A program made the translations under genes and the position numbers. 62,229 bases of DNA from assembly GCF_000829455.1 (NCBI RefSeq), contig NZ_JXAK01000045.1, forward strand, positions 1 to 62,229, given 5' to 3'. Below the pieces are notes generated by a model. It saw only the letters and a list, made by a program, of their open reading frames with translations. It searched no databases and had not been told where the DNA came from. Each line of letters opens with the position of its first letter. Positions within the stretch are counted from its first letter, which is position 1. Positions 38,412 to 46,484 of this stretch are shown piece after piece. This stretch comes from Gordoniibacillus kamchatkensis (GTDB lineage Bacteria > Bacillota > Bacilli > Paenibacillales > NBRC-103111).

Positions 38412-39149
38412 TCAAACGTCTATTTGCCCTCTTTCCCAAGATCTCGGTCGAACGGGCGGGAATGGATATGCTTTCTTGCTATGGGATATTCGCTGAGCGT
38501 GGAGCAGCTCCGCCATATTGATCCCCGCAAACGCAGGGTCGACGACCGGCACGCCAACTTCCGCCGCGACGTCCGGCCCCATGCCGGCAAAGGAAAGGCA
38601 GCCGAGAATAAGCACCGTTGCGCCGTCTTCTTCCACACATCGTCGACCTGCTTTTGTCAGTTCTTGCACCGTATGTAAGATGTCTTCGCGCGGATCGCCA
38701 TATGGCAGCCGAATGCTTCGGACCGAAGCCAGCCTGGAGGCGTCGACACCCGAATAGCGCACCGATTCCGCCTTCTCCGGCGTCCGCTGCTCCGTATTCG
38801 TCAGCAAGGAAAATCGGTAACCCAGACTGGCGGCCACGACCATCGACGCTTGTCCGCAGCCGACGACCGGAATGCGCACGGCTTCTCGGCACGCCACGAT
38901 GGCCGGATCGCTTAAGCAGTACAAGACGAACGCATCGTAACCGTCCCGCTCCGCCGCGATCGCGCGTCTGACGATTTCCGGTCCGGCAAGAACGACGTCA
39001 AGCGCCGAATCGATCTCGACTCTCGTTTCGGTTATGCAGTCCATTGAAATATCCGTATCCGGCCGTGCAATCGCGGACAACATCCGTTCGCGGGCTCTAA
39101 GCGTCGCATCGTCCATGCCGTAATCGGGATTGATTACCTTAATGCGCAT
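38412..39149 (-). CDS. Asp/Glu/hydantoin racemase family protein
   Basis: A 245-residue cofactor-independent racemase. The two catalytic cysteines are at positions expected for the family: Cys78 in LYCLSDPAIVACREAV (CFGDP motif in hydantoin racemases) and Cys184 in LILGCLSFAGMG (LGCTGM motif). The N-terminal IKVINPDYGMDD and PVVGCGQASMVVAASLGYRFSLLTN support the hydantoin-racemase/Asp-racemase group. It epimerises a carbon next to a carbonyl, such as a hydantoin or a free or N-substituted amino acid. First gene of the run to nitroreductase, with an inverted repeat (39239) upstream, 90 bases before the start. The substrate is unknown; the CE4/imidase-type genes make a cyclic amide possible. 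Confidence 0.85.
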   Translation of the reverse strand: MRIKVINPDYGMDDATLRARERMLSAIARPDTDISMDCITETRVEIDSALDVVLAGPEIVRRAIAAERDGYDAFVLYCLSDPAIVACREAVRIPVVGCGQASMVVAASLGYRFSLLTNTEQRTPEKAESVRYSGVDASRLASVRSIRLPYGDPREDILHTVQELTKAGRRCVEEDGATVLILGCLSFAGMGPDVAAEVGVPVVDPAFAGINMAELLHAQRISHSKKAYPFPPVRPRSWERGQIDV

Positions 39150-39238
39150 CGGTACGTATCCTCATTCCTTACATCAATTTCTATCCGATATGGTTTCACG
39201 CGTACGTGTTTGTACCCGCTTTCAATTTGGGGTTTATT

Positions 39239-39254
39239 AAGGGTATGTACCCTT
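39239..39254 (-). promoter_or_regulatory. Inverted repeat AAGGGTA-TG-TACCCTT upstream of the racemase operon
   Basis: Perfect 7-bp arms with 2-base spacer, 90 bases before the racemase start. A second GTACCC half lies at 39212-39217. Candidate operator for the regulator encoded upstream (39367-40677). A GTACCC half also occurs at 40914, near the other side of that gene. Confidence 0.55.
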
Positions 39255-39320
39255 TATATTTGTATATCCTATCATCCCATTTTTCATCTGTCAATCCGGC
39301 AAAACGATAAACGGTAACAC

Positions 39321-39350
39321 AAAAAAAGAAACCGGCAGAAGCTGCCGATT
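39321..39350 (-). terminator. Rho-independent terminator after the regulator gene
   Basis: Stem CGGCAG/CTGCCG, loop AAG, flanked on the minus strand by TTTCTTTTTTT. It begins 16 bases past the regulator stop at 39367. Confidence 0.85.
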
Positions 39351-39366
39351 TCCCGACTTGCATCAT

Positions 39367-40677
39367 TTAATTATGGCCCGTCTTGATGAGCCGGTAGTTT
39401 TTGCTCGGTCTCCCGCGCGACGTGTTCGGTACCTCACCGATGCACTCTGCTAAATCCACTTCGCATAAATACGAGACGATCCGTCGCGCGTTGCGCTCGT
39501 CCCAGTACAAATACGTAGCCAAATCTTTCGTCGTAAAATCGCTCTTACCCATGCGCCGAGTTAGAGCTTCGATCCGATTGTACGTTTTGAGGCTTATACT
39601 GCCTTTCTTCAGCTTCTCCAGCAGCGCCGTATCGTCCATCCGGAACGAGTAAGCCAGCTCTTCCCCCGTACCGACGGACTCGACGACCGTTCCGTTTTCT
39701 TGTACGACAACGATTCCCCGTTCCGGCTTCTCCTTCGAATGCTTGATGGCGCTCCACGCATTGATCTCCGCGGAAAATACCGTTTTGCCGTATCCGATGC
39801 CTACCGCTACCGATGTATCCGATTCCAGGGCCAGCTGCGTGACGATATTTTGCAGCATCGTAATTTCCCGCTCAATGGCGCCCCGCGTGCTAAAAATAAA
39901 ATAATGCCCGTTCCCCTTCTCCAGCAGCGATCCGTCCAGTTTCTCGCAAAGCTTAAGCAGCGCCTCTTTCAACCGAAGCTCGAGATATTGCAGATGGTAA
40001 GGGCTCTTCGCTTTTTCAACAATTTTATCAAAATTTTCGATTTCGATGATTTCGACGCCTATTTGCGTATCTTTAAAGTAGAGCGCTTTCACTTTTTCAC
40101 TAAGAATGCGCAGCGTCTGCCGGATTTCGAATAAGCTTGGGTTGATCCAGTAGGCGGGCACTCCTGCCTCTTTCAGCGCCAAATACGTCGCCTCAAAGCT
40201 TGTAAGTGCCCCGTCTGTTTTGCCTTCGTTCCACAAGTTTAAATGAAACTCGATAAGTTCGTTCAGCTGCGTGTCCACGTTGAACGTTTTGACGAAAATG
40301 TGCTCGGGAACCCGGTCCAATTGCTCAAGCGCTTCTTGCAAATAAATGGATGACAGCTCGTCGATGCTGACCCTCTCGAGAGCTTTGTTCAGATCGGCTG
40401 CCATGTTAAGGAAACACTTGTAAATGCCCGACTCCGTCGGCGATACATATACGAGATTTTCGTCGGACTTCAGCGTTCTTCGGGCGAGCTGATACGAGAT
40501 TTGACCGGAAAATACCCAAATATCGATTTGGTGGTCGTGTTCCTGCACGATCGTCTCGGTCTCGTGCACTTCCTTATAGGGAAACGGAACGAATTCCATC
40601 CCCTTTTCCAGCTCTGTCGCTAAATTTATGATGCGATTGACTGTCGTATTCGGACCTATGATGCCGATTTTGTACAC
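39367..40677 (-). CDS. Putative transcriptional regulator with PrpR-like sensor, degenerate cyclase-like domain and winged HTH
   Basis: A 436-residue protein starting at GTG 40677 with AAAAGGGG upstream. Residues about 1-150 resemble the ligand-binding domain of PrpR-type regulators (IGIIGPNTTVNRIINLA; IDIWVFSGQISYQLARR). Residues about 220-360 look like a degenerate GGDEF/nucleotide-cyclase fold (EIIEIENFDKIVEKA; GHYFIFSTRGAIEREI) without GGDEF or cyclase metal residues. The C-terminal 90 residues contain a winged helix (FTTKDLATYLYWDERNARRIVSYL). The domain assignment is by pattern, not alignment. It lies upstream of the racemase operon on the same strand, separated by a terminator, and probably controls that operon through the 39239 palindrome. 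Confidence 0.7.
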   Translation of the reverse strand: MYKIGIIGPNTTVNRIINLATELEKGMEFVPFPYKEVHETETIVQEHDHQIDIWVFSGQISYQLARRTLKSDENLVYVSPTESGIYKCFLNMAADLNKALERVSIDELSSIYLQEALEQLDRVPEHIFVKTFNVDTQLNELIEFHLNLWNEGKTDGALTSFEATYLALKEAGVPAYWINPSLFEIRQTLRILSEKVKALYFKDTQIGVEIIEIENFDKIVEKAKSPYHLQYLELRLKEALLKLCEKLDGSLLEKGNGHYFIFSTRGAIEREITMLQNIVTQLALESDTSVAVGIGYGKTVFSAEINAWSAIKHSKEKPERGIVVVQENGTVVESVGTGEELAYSFRMDDTALLEKLKKGSISLKTYNRIEALTRRMGKSDFTTKDLATYLYWDERNARRIVSYLCEVDLAECIGEVPNTSRGRPSKNYRLIKTGHN

Positions 40678-40871
40678 CGGTAAAACCCCTTTTGCGAACG
40701 AATTGCTGGCGATTTCGATTTTATGCGTATGACCGGCTTCGACAATTTGCATTCATATTGAAATTATTCCACTATCAGGATAAAAGATACTATCATTCAT
40801 TCTAAAAATCAAGACCGATCTCGGACGAGGGGTTTTTATGGACTTTTTAGGGGACTTTGTGATAAAAAGAA

Positions 40872-40905
40872 GACTGCCCTTACCCTCATCGAAGTAAGGA
40901 CAGTC
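40872..40905 (-). terminator. Terminator after the SLH remnant
   Basis: Stem GACTG-C-CCTTAC / GTAAGG-A-CAGTC with a 10-base loop and TTCTTTTTATC on the minus strand, 16 bases past the remnant's TAG. Shows that a complete gene once ended here. Confidence 0.75.
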
Positions 40906-40920
40906 CATCGAAAGTACCCT

Positions 40921-41160
40921 CTATTTCTTAAAGTCTATCGGCATTTCCTTCTTGTCCTGACCGATAAAGTGATGGTTAGTCGATGCTTCTTCTATGTCCC
41001 TATAAGCCCAGTAATTCGTGCCAACATCGGACCAGGCAGGAGTGTCCACGCCGTATAACGGGCCGCGGTTCGCCAGATGATTAATCATCGTGACGACTTC
41101 CGCGCGGGTAGTGTTCGCTTTGGGGCGGAATGTACCTTTGAAAAACGCTCCCCGTCAACT
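40921..41160 (-). pseudogene. Remnant: C-terminal S-layer-homology (SLH) domain
   Basis: The minus strand encodes GTFRPKANTTRAEVVTMINHL, split here for length, followed by ANRGPLYGVDTPAWSDVG and NYWAYRDIEEASTNHHFIG, ending KKEMPIDFKK and TAG at 40921. TRAE, WAYRDIEEA and the Asn-His end are hallmarks of the last SLH domain of secreted surface proteins, in Paenibacillaceae often glycosidases. An in-frame stop precedes the fragment near 41160. A terminator follows, so it is the true 3' end of a lost gene. It lies just downstream of the set 3 transporter genes, where a secreted hydrolase gene could be expected. Confidence 0.75.
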
Positions 41161-41395
41161 TGTTTGCTATACCCATTTTTGCAAATGGATTTCACATCCA
41201 GATTTCCCTACTTACATACCGCATTATTGGCCTTATTCCAGCTCTGAACGCCCCCTTTACTCCGAGAGTCTATTTAATGAATTTGGCTGGCGAAACAAAT
41301 TTTCAGTTTAGCAAAGAGGACTTTTTCCATCATGCCTCATGGCACTTCCTGTTCAGTTCTCCGAGGCAGTGTCTTGTTTGCCGAGACGCTCCAAC
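41161..41395. other. Unexplained non-coding stretch between SLH remnant and permease
   Basis: No recognisable coding, repeat or RNA structure. The short open frames on the plus strand have no ribosome sites and no family features. Base composition is more AT-rich than the neighbouring genes. It may be the junction of the event that removed most of the SLH-protein gene. Confidence 0.4.
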
Positions 41396-42235
41396 TCATC
41401 CTTTATGGGCGCTGAAGGCTACCCCTTCGATAAACCGTTTCTGGAAGAGGAAGAACAGTACGATCATTGGAATAACGGCCATGAACGCCCCCGCCATCAA
41501 TACCGGATAGTTCGTGCTGAACATGGAGACCAGTGTGGCGAGTCCCGAAGATAACGTGAGCTTATCCGGCGAACTATTAATAATGAGCGGCCACTGCAAT
41601 TCGTTCCACGACCAAAGAAGCTGTATGATGACGATAGCTACCAAAGCCGATTTCACCAAAGGCAGCATAATATATCGGAACGTCTGAAACGGGTTGCAAC
41701 CGTCCAGAATCGCAGCTTCCTCCAATTCTTTGGAAATCCCCAGAAAAAATTGCCTGAGCATGAACATGGCGAACGGACTGACTAAAGAACAGATCCATAG
41801 GGCCGTCACCGTGTTGACGAGCCCCCACTTGCTCATCAGCAAATATTGCGGCGTGTAAAAAACAGGGTTCGGCACCATCATGACAGAGATGATGATGAAG
41901 AACAGAATCGTCCTGCCTGGAAACCGGATTCTAGCGAACGCATAAGCGGCCATAGAGCTGAAAATAACAGGGAACACCGTTTTCATGAATGCAGTAAACA
42001 CCGTGTTTACATAGTAATGAGCAAAATCCGATTTCTCGAACGCTTTCGCATAACTGCTCAAATTCGGATGCGACGGAAAAATGATCACCGGGATTTGCGT
42101 GGCTTCCGTAACGGTTTTTAAGGAAGTCAGAATCATCCACGCAAAGGGGATGATCATGACGATGCTAGCCGCGATTAGCACCGTGTGAATGATAAGGTTG
42201 GAGCGGCGATGACCGGCCCGTTGATTGTTCGTCAT
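41396..42235 (-). CDS. Carbohydrate ABC transporter permease (MalG/UgpE-type)
   Basis: A 279-residue CUT1 inner-membrane subunit with six transmembrane segments. The EAA loop reads ELEEAAILDGCNPFQTFRYIMLP (about residues 170-192), and the C-terminus FQKRFIEGVAFSAHKG is typical of MalG/UgpE/AraQ. It is 12 bases downstream of the MalF/UgpA-type partner (42248-43117). Together they take up a sugar delivered by the lipoprotein at 43199-44545. Differs from sets 1 and 2, which have LplBC-type permeases, so this locus carries a different transporter subfamily. Confidence 0.92.
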   Translation of the reverse strand: MTNNQRAGHRRSNLIIHTVLIAASIVMIIPFAWMILTSLKTVTEATQIPVIIFPSHPNLSSYAKAFEKSDFAHYYVNTVFTAFMKTVFPVIFSSMAAYAFARIRFPGRTILFFIIISVMMVPNPVFYTPQYLLMSKWGLVNTVTALWICSLVSPFAMFMLRQFFLGISKELEEAAILDGCNPFQTFRYIMLPLVKSALVAIVIIQLLWSWNELQWPLIINSSPDKLTLSSGLATLVSMFSTNYPVLMAGAFMAVIPMIVLFFLFQKRFIEGVAFSAHKG

Positions 42236-42247
42236 TCTCTTCCCCCC

Positions 42248-43117
42248 TTAATCGTAGAAGACCCATTTTTTCTGAAAGGCAAACTGCAGGCCAGTCAAAA
42301 TCAAATTGATGACCAGCAAAATATCGACGATAGCCGCACCGTAGTTCTGATCATAATAAACGAACGAATTTTGATAGTACGCATAGACGAGGGAACGTAC
42401 CGCAGGCAGCGCAACGTTCGTTTTGCCGATCAGCAAATAGATCGAATCGAAAATTTGGGTTGCGCCGATCATGAGGACAACCGTCGTGAAAAACAAGGTT
42501 GGCGTAAGCAGCGGCATCGTGATATATCGGAACTTGCGGAACCGCACGGCTCCATCGATTTCAGCCGCTTCATACAAAGCTCTCGGAATGCCCTGCAAGC
42601 CCGCCAATATGAGCAGCATATTGAATCCGATCGCCCCCCACACCCCTACGATAACCAGCGCAAACATCGCAAACCTCGTATCGGAAATCCATGCGACATG
42701 AGTGCCCAGCAAGTGGTTGATCAAACCGTAATCGCGAGCAAAAAGCACGACCCAAACCATGGCCGCTGCGGCGGGCATCGTCACTTGAGGCAAGAAAAAG
42801 ATGACGCGGTACGCGGACAATCCGCGAATTTTGGCATTGAGCAGCACGGCAAAAAAGGTAGAGAACAATAGCGTCAGCGGCACGAACAACACCGCATAAT
42901 ACAACGTGTTTCGCAAATCTTGCCAAAATTCTTTATCCTTGAACAGCCTCTCGTAGTTCGCGAGTCCAACCCAATGGTTGACCATCCCGAAATTCTCGGA
43001 TTTTAAAAAGCTGAGATATATCGAGTAAATCGCCGGCCAGGTCCAGAATAAAACCGTGCCGAGCAAGGTAGGTGCAATCATAATGTATGCCCAGACGTAT
43101 CTGCTTCTCGAATTCAT
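42248..43117 (-). CDS. Carbohydrate ABC transporter permease (UgpA/LacF-type)
   Basis: A 289-residue CUT1 permease. Transmembrane segments begin with YIMIAPTLLGTVLFWTWPAIYSIYLSF; the EAA loop is ALYEAAEIDGAVRFRKFRYITMPL (about residues 188-210). It forms a heterodimer with the MalG-type subunit downstream. The 81-base gap to the binding-protein gene contains a strong hairpin at 43141-43166. ATP is presumably supplied by a multitask MsmX/MsmK-like ATPase encoded elsewhere. Confidence 0.92.
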   Translation of the reverse strand: MNSRSRYVWAYIMIAPTLLGTVLFWTWPAIYSIYLSFLKSENFGMVNHWVGLANYERLFKDKEFWQDLRNTLYYAVLFVPLTLLFSTFFAVLLNAKIRGLSAYRVIFFLPQVTMPAAAAMVWVVLFARDYGLINHLLGTHVAWISDTRFAMFALVIVGVWGAIGFNMLLILAGLQGIPRALYEAAEIDGAVRFRKFRYITMPLLTPTLFFTTVVLMIGATQIFDSIYLLIGKTNVALPAVRSLVYAYYQNSFVYYDQNYGAAIVDILLVINLILTGLQFAFQKKWVFYD

Positions 43118-43140
43118 GGCCTACCTCCCTTATTCATCGG

Positions 43141-43166
43141 AGGCATTCCGGACCCCCGGAATGCCT
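43141..43166 (-). terminator. Attenuator hairpin between binding protein and permease genes
   Basis: Perfect 11-bp stem AGGCATTCCGG / CCGGAATGCCT, loop ACCC. There is no T-run; it probably reduces read-through into the permease genes or protects the binding-protein transcript. Confidence 0.75.
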
Positions 43167-43198
43167 TCGACTTCTTCCTATGATCCATCGCGAATCGC

Positions 43199-44545
43199 TT
43201 ACTTATTGTTCGCGATCGCTTGATTCATCATCGCAGCCACTTGTTTGGCGCCTTCTTCGATCGAGATTTTGCCGCCCCAAGCTTGCGCCATAATTTCTCC
43301 TTCTTTAGGAAACCACACCGGATAAGCTTTCGAACCTGCCGGGTACGGCATCGCATCCGCCGCCTGATCGATGAACACTTGCAGGTTCAACTGCGGTTTC
43401 GATTTCACCCATGCCGCTTGCGTATCTTTGAAAGCAGGGATTGCCGCGCCCATTTGCGCCGTGATTTCCGCTGCGCGCTTCGAGCCGAGGAATTTGAGGA
43501 ACTGCCAAGCTTCGGCTTTGTGTTTGCCCGAAGCCGACATGACGTTGCCGAGACCGTTGATGATGTTGCCGCGTTTTACTTTGCCTTTCGGAAGCGGAGC
43601 CCAATTCCATTTTCCTTTGATGATGTCGCTGCCGTCGATATCCGTCGTTCTCCAGTCGCCTTCGAAGATCATGGCCACTTTGCCGGATTTGAACATCTCC
43701 GTGGAGTCCGTATCCGTCATTTGCTGATGTGTCGGGGAAGATTTGTCGAGTATCATTTGATAGCGGGCTTTCAGCGCTTCGATCGACGCCGGATCGTCGT
43801 ATCCGGATTTCGAGCCGTCCGCGGAAACGATGAATCCGCCGTTCGCGAGCATATCGTTCCAGTAGCCGGTTTGCGTATCCATCTTGGCCGCAAAGCCGTA
43901 GATGCCTTTGTCCGGTTGGCTCAGCTGCTTGGCCGCTTGCGCCAGCTTCGTGTAGTCCCACGTACCGTCCGGATACGGAATACCCGCTTTGTCGAACAGG
44001 TCTTTGTTGTACGCAAGCCCGATCGTATCGAAGTCTTTCGGAATCGCATAGTTTTGACCGCCAAGCGTGTAAATGGATCCTAAGTTCGCCTCGTAATTGT
44101 TCAAGTCGATCTCGCCGGCTTTCACTTTATCGGTGATCGGCGCCAGAAAATTGCCGGAAGCGTATTTCACGAATTGTCCGCTATGCATCCAGAACACGTC
44201 CGGCAAAGTGCCAGCCGGCGCAGCCGCGGACATCTTCGTCCAGTAGTCGCCCCATGGAATGACGTCGACTTTAACTTTAATATTGGGGTTTTGCGCGGTG
44301 AATTCTTTCGCGATCGCTTCCATCGCCGGTTGCTGCAGCTGGTCCCAGATCGTATAAGTCAGCGTAACAGCTTCCTTCGGCTTGTCGGAAGCTTGGCCAG
44401 CCGAAGTGGTTGCCGCCTGACTATTGGCCGATGTGCTTGCCGTGTTGTCGTTTGTAGACTTGCTGCCGCCGCATCCCGCCAGAGCCAGAGCGGCGACAAC
44501 GGCAACACTCGTTGTGGAAATCCAGGCCTTTTTGCGAAATAACAC
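43199..44545 (-). CDS. Extracellular sugar-binding lipoprotein (family 1)
   Basis: A 448-residue lipoprotein that presents a sugar to the UgpA/UgpE-type permeases. With the GTG start at 44545 (GAGGGGG about 10 bases upstream) the lipobox is LALAGC (Cys25), followed by a Ser/Thr/Ala-rich linker and the family-1 fold: TLTYTIWDQLQQPAMEAIAKEF, PAGTLPDVFWMHSGQFVKYA, GYDDPASIEALKARYQMI, and EKWLKFLGSKRAA-like helix (here AWQFLKFLGSKRAAEIT). The TTG 18 bases upstream is less likely as it overlaps the ribosome site. Operators TTTGCGCA at 44596 and TTTGCGCAAA at 44782 lie upstream, linking it to the LacI gene at 55070. Confidence 0.92.
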   Translation of the reverse strand: MLFRKKAWISTTSVAVVAALALAGCGGSKSTNDNTASTSANSQAATTSAGQASDKPKEAVTLTYTIWDQLQQPAMEAIAKEFTAQNPNIKVKVDVIPWGDYWTKMSAAAPAGTLPDVFWMHSGQFVKYASGNFLAPITDKVKAGEIDLNNYEANLGSIYTLGGQNYAIPKDFDTIGLAYNKDLFDKAGIPYPDGTWDYTKLAQAAKQLSQPDKGIYGFAAKMDTQTGYWNDMLANGGFIVSADGSKSGYDDPASIEALKARYQMILDKSSPTHQQMTDTDSTEMFKSGKVAMIFEGDWRTTDIDGSDIIKGKWNWAPLPKGKVKRGNIINGLGNVMSASGKHKAEAWQFLKFLGSKRAAEITAQMGAAIPAFKDTQAAWVKSKPQLNLQVFIDQAADAMPYPAGSKAYPVWFPKEGEIMAQAWGGKISIEEGAKQVAAMMNQAIANNK

Positions 44546-44595
44546 GGTATGTTTCCCCCTCAAGATTCATAATGGATGAACGCAGTCCGAAAAAA

Positions 44596-44791
44596 TTTGC
44601 GCACATTTTCTCGGAATTCGCCTCACAAGGCGTCCCTTGTGTTTCCATCATAAAACAGGTTATCCCCCGGCGGAATGCCTCATTTTTAAGATTGAAGCCC
44701 GAAAATTAAGATCGGCTTGCAAAACCGACGTTTGCTATCCATAGTTAAATTTCGACAATGAGTAAAATAGATGCGCAATATTTTGCGCAAA
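44596..44791 (-). promoter_or_regulatory. TGCGCA / TTTGCGCAAA operators upstream of the set 3 binding-protein gene
   Basis: Three boxes: TTTGCGCA at 44596-44603 (51 bases before the start), TGCGCA at 44772-44777 and TTTGCGCAAA at 44782-44791. The 10-base palindrome recurs at 56134 and 57727. The two upstream boxes are centred about 12 bases apart, roughly one helical turn. Probable sites for the LacI-type regulator of set 3. Confidence 0.6.
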
Positions 44792-44843
44792 CGCTTAACT
44801 TCCGCTTCGCTCTCACCGCCGGCGCAAGCCGAACCACTGGCGA

Positions 44844-46458
44844 TTACAGCCCGTTCTTATATTCCTGCGGCGTCATGCCGTAATGGTTTTTGAACAGCTT
44901 GATAAAGTATTGCGGCTTTTGATACCCGACCTCTTGCGCGATCTGACTGATTTTCAGATCCTTCTGTTTCAGAAGCTGCAGCGCCTTATCCATCCGTACA
45001 CGCAGCACGTAGTTGGAAAAATTGTCGCCCGTTTCGGACTTGAACAAATTAGAGACGTAGACGGGATGCAGATGAACGTGATCCGCCACCGACTGCAGCG
45101 TTACGTCTTTCACTTGCTCGTTGACGAAGTGAATGATCTGCTTGATGAGATCGTTGCGGAAGCGGTCGGACATGCTCCCGCTATACGTTTTCAACTGCTG
45201 CAGGCTCTGAAGAGACCATTCCCGCAAAGGCTCGATGCTCCAACCGGCATCAAGCTTTAGCATTTTTTCGGCTTCCCGGCCGAAGATGTCATAGAAGCGC
45301 TTGCCTTTCTTATGAACATAATAGGAAAAAGCTTGCAAAATCGTGATGTACGCTTCAAAAACATGTTCTTTCGTTTTGTTTTCCCGCTCGCCAGTCTTCG
45401 AATACGTTTCCGATTTTCTCTTCCGCGGCGTTCCACTGCTCGACCTCCAGCAATTGCATGAACGTCGGAGCCGCGTACAATACGGACAAGGGGCGTATAT
45501 CCTCTACCCTTCGTTCCTGCAGATCATGAAAAAAGCTCTCCGTCTGGAACCCGATGTAATCAGTAAACAGAGAAAGCAAATTATGATACACCGCGGGAAC
45601 TTCGTCCGGAAACGAGCTCCAATTGCTCATGACCAAAGAAACCTTGATCTTCAAAAATCGTTTAATCTGATACTGCACAAGCCGGGCCAGCCTTTCCGCT
45701 TCCTCCATCCATTCCTTCTTGGAAGTTTCGGACGGATGCTTCGGACGAACCAGAAAGACCAGATAGTCATAGTCGTCCTTGCAATGCCAAATATCAAATC
45801 GGGGGGAGAAAATCTCGTCTGCGATATTCGTCAATGCATATTCAAGCAGCGACACGCTATAGAGATCCGTTCCGGCAAAATCCTCCTCTATGCGCATGCA
45901 CAGCATAAGAACCGGATTCAGATCATGAAACGACAGCTCGTACAGCTTCAGCTTGTCGCGAAGCATGGAGAACGGCGGCATTTTGCCGCCGAGCAGCTCA
46001 TGCAGCAGCGACTCCCGCAGCTTAGGCAAGCTTTCCCGGAACAAATACGACAGCTTTTGCTGATTGACCAGCAATTCTCCTTCTCTTTGCAGATCGCCGA
46101 TCAGAGCGCGAATCGTGCCCTCCAGCTCTTCATGGGATACAGGCTTTAGCAAATAATTGCTGATGCCCTGGCGAATCGCCTCTTGCGCATATTGAAATTC
46201 GTCGTGTCCCGTTAAGATGACCGACTTGATTTTGACCCATTTGTCCTTCACCACCGAAACAAGCTCGAGCCCGCTCATGCCCGCCATCTGAATGTCGGTA
46301 ACAATCAGATCGACAGCGTGATACTGCAGCAGCTCCAGCGCCTCTTCCCCGGAATACGCTTTATGCACGGCCGAAATCCCCATTTGTTCCCATGGGAGTC
46401 CGTTCGCCAAACTGTCCACCAAATGCGTATGATCGTCCACGATCAAAATTTCGTACAT
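44844..46458 (-). pseudogene. YesN-type response regulator (AraC output), one frameshift
   Basis: A regulator of about 535 residues. The receiver domain is at residues 1-120 (LIVDDH; phospho-acceptor D55 in LIVTDIQM; Lys in SNYLLKPVSHEEL). The C-terminal AraC-type domain (SVADHVHLHPVYVSNLFKSETG; ISQIAQEVGYQKPQYFIKLFKNHYG) is in another frame. The break lies at about 45360-45395; in the shifted frame the sequence reads KEHVFEAYITILQAFSYYV. The start at 46458 (MYEILIVDD) is preceded by a G-rich ribosome site. Partner of the kinase encoded 26 bases upstream; expected to activate the set 3 transporter genes downstream. Confidence 0.85.
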
Positions 46459-46484
46459 GTCCGGTCCCCCCCAATCCGCACCAT

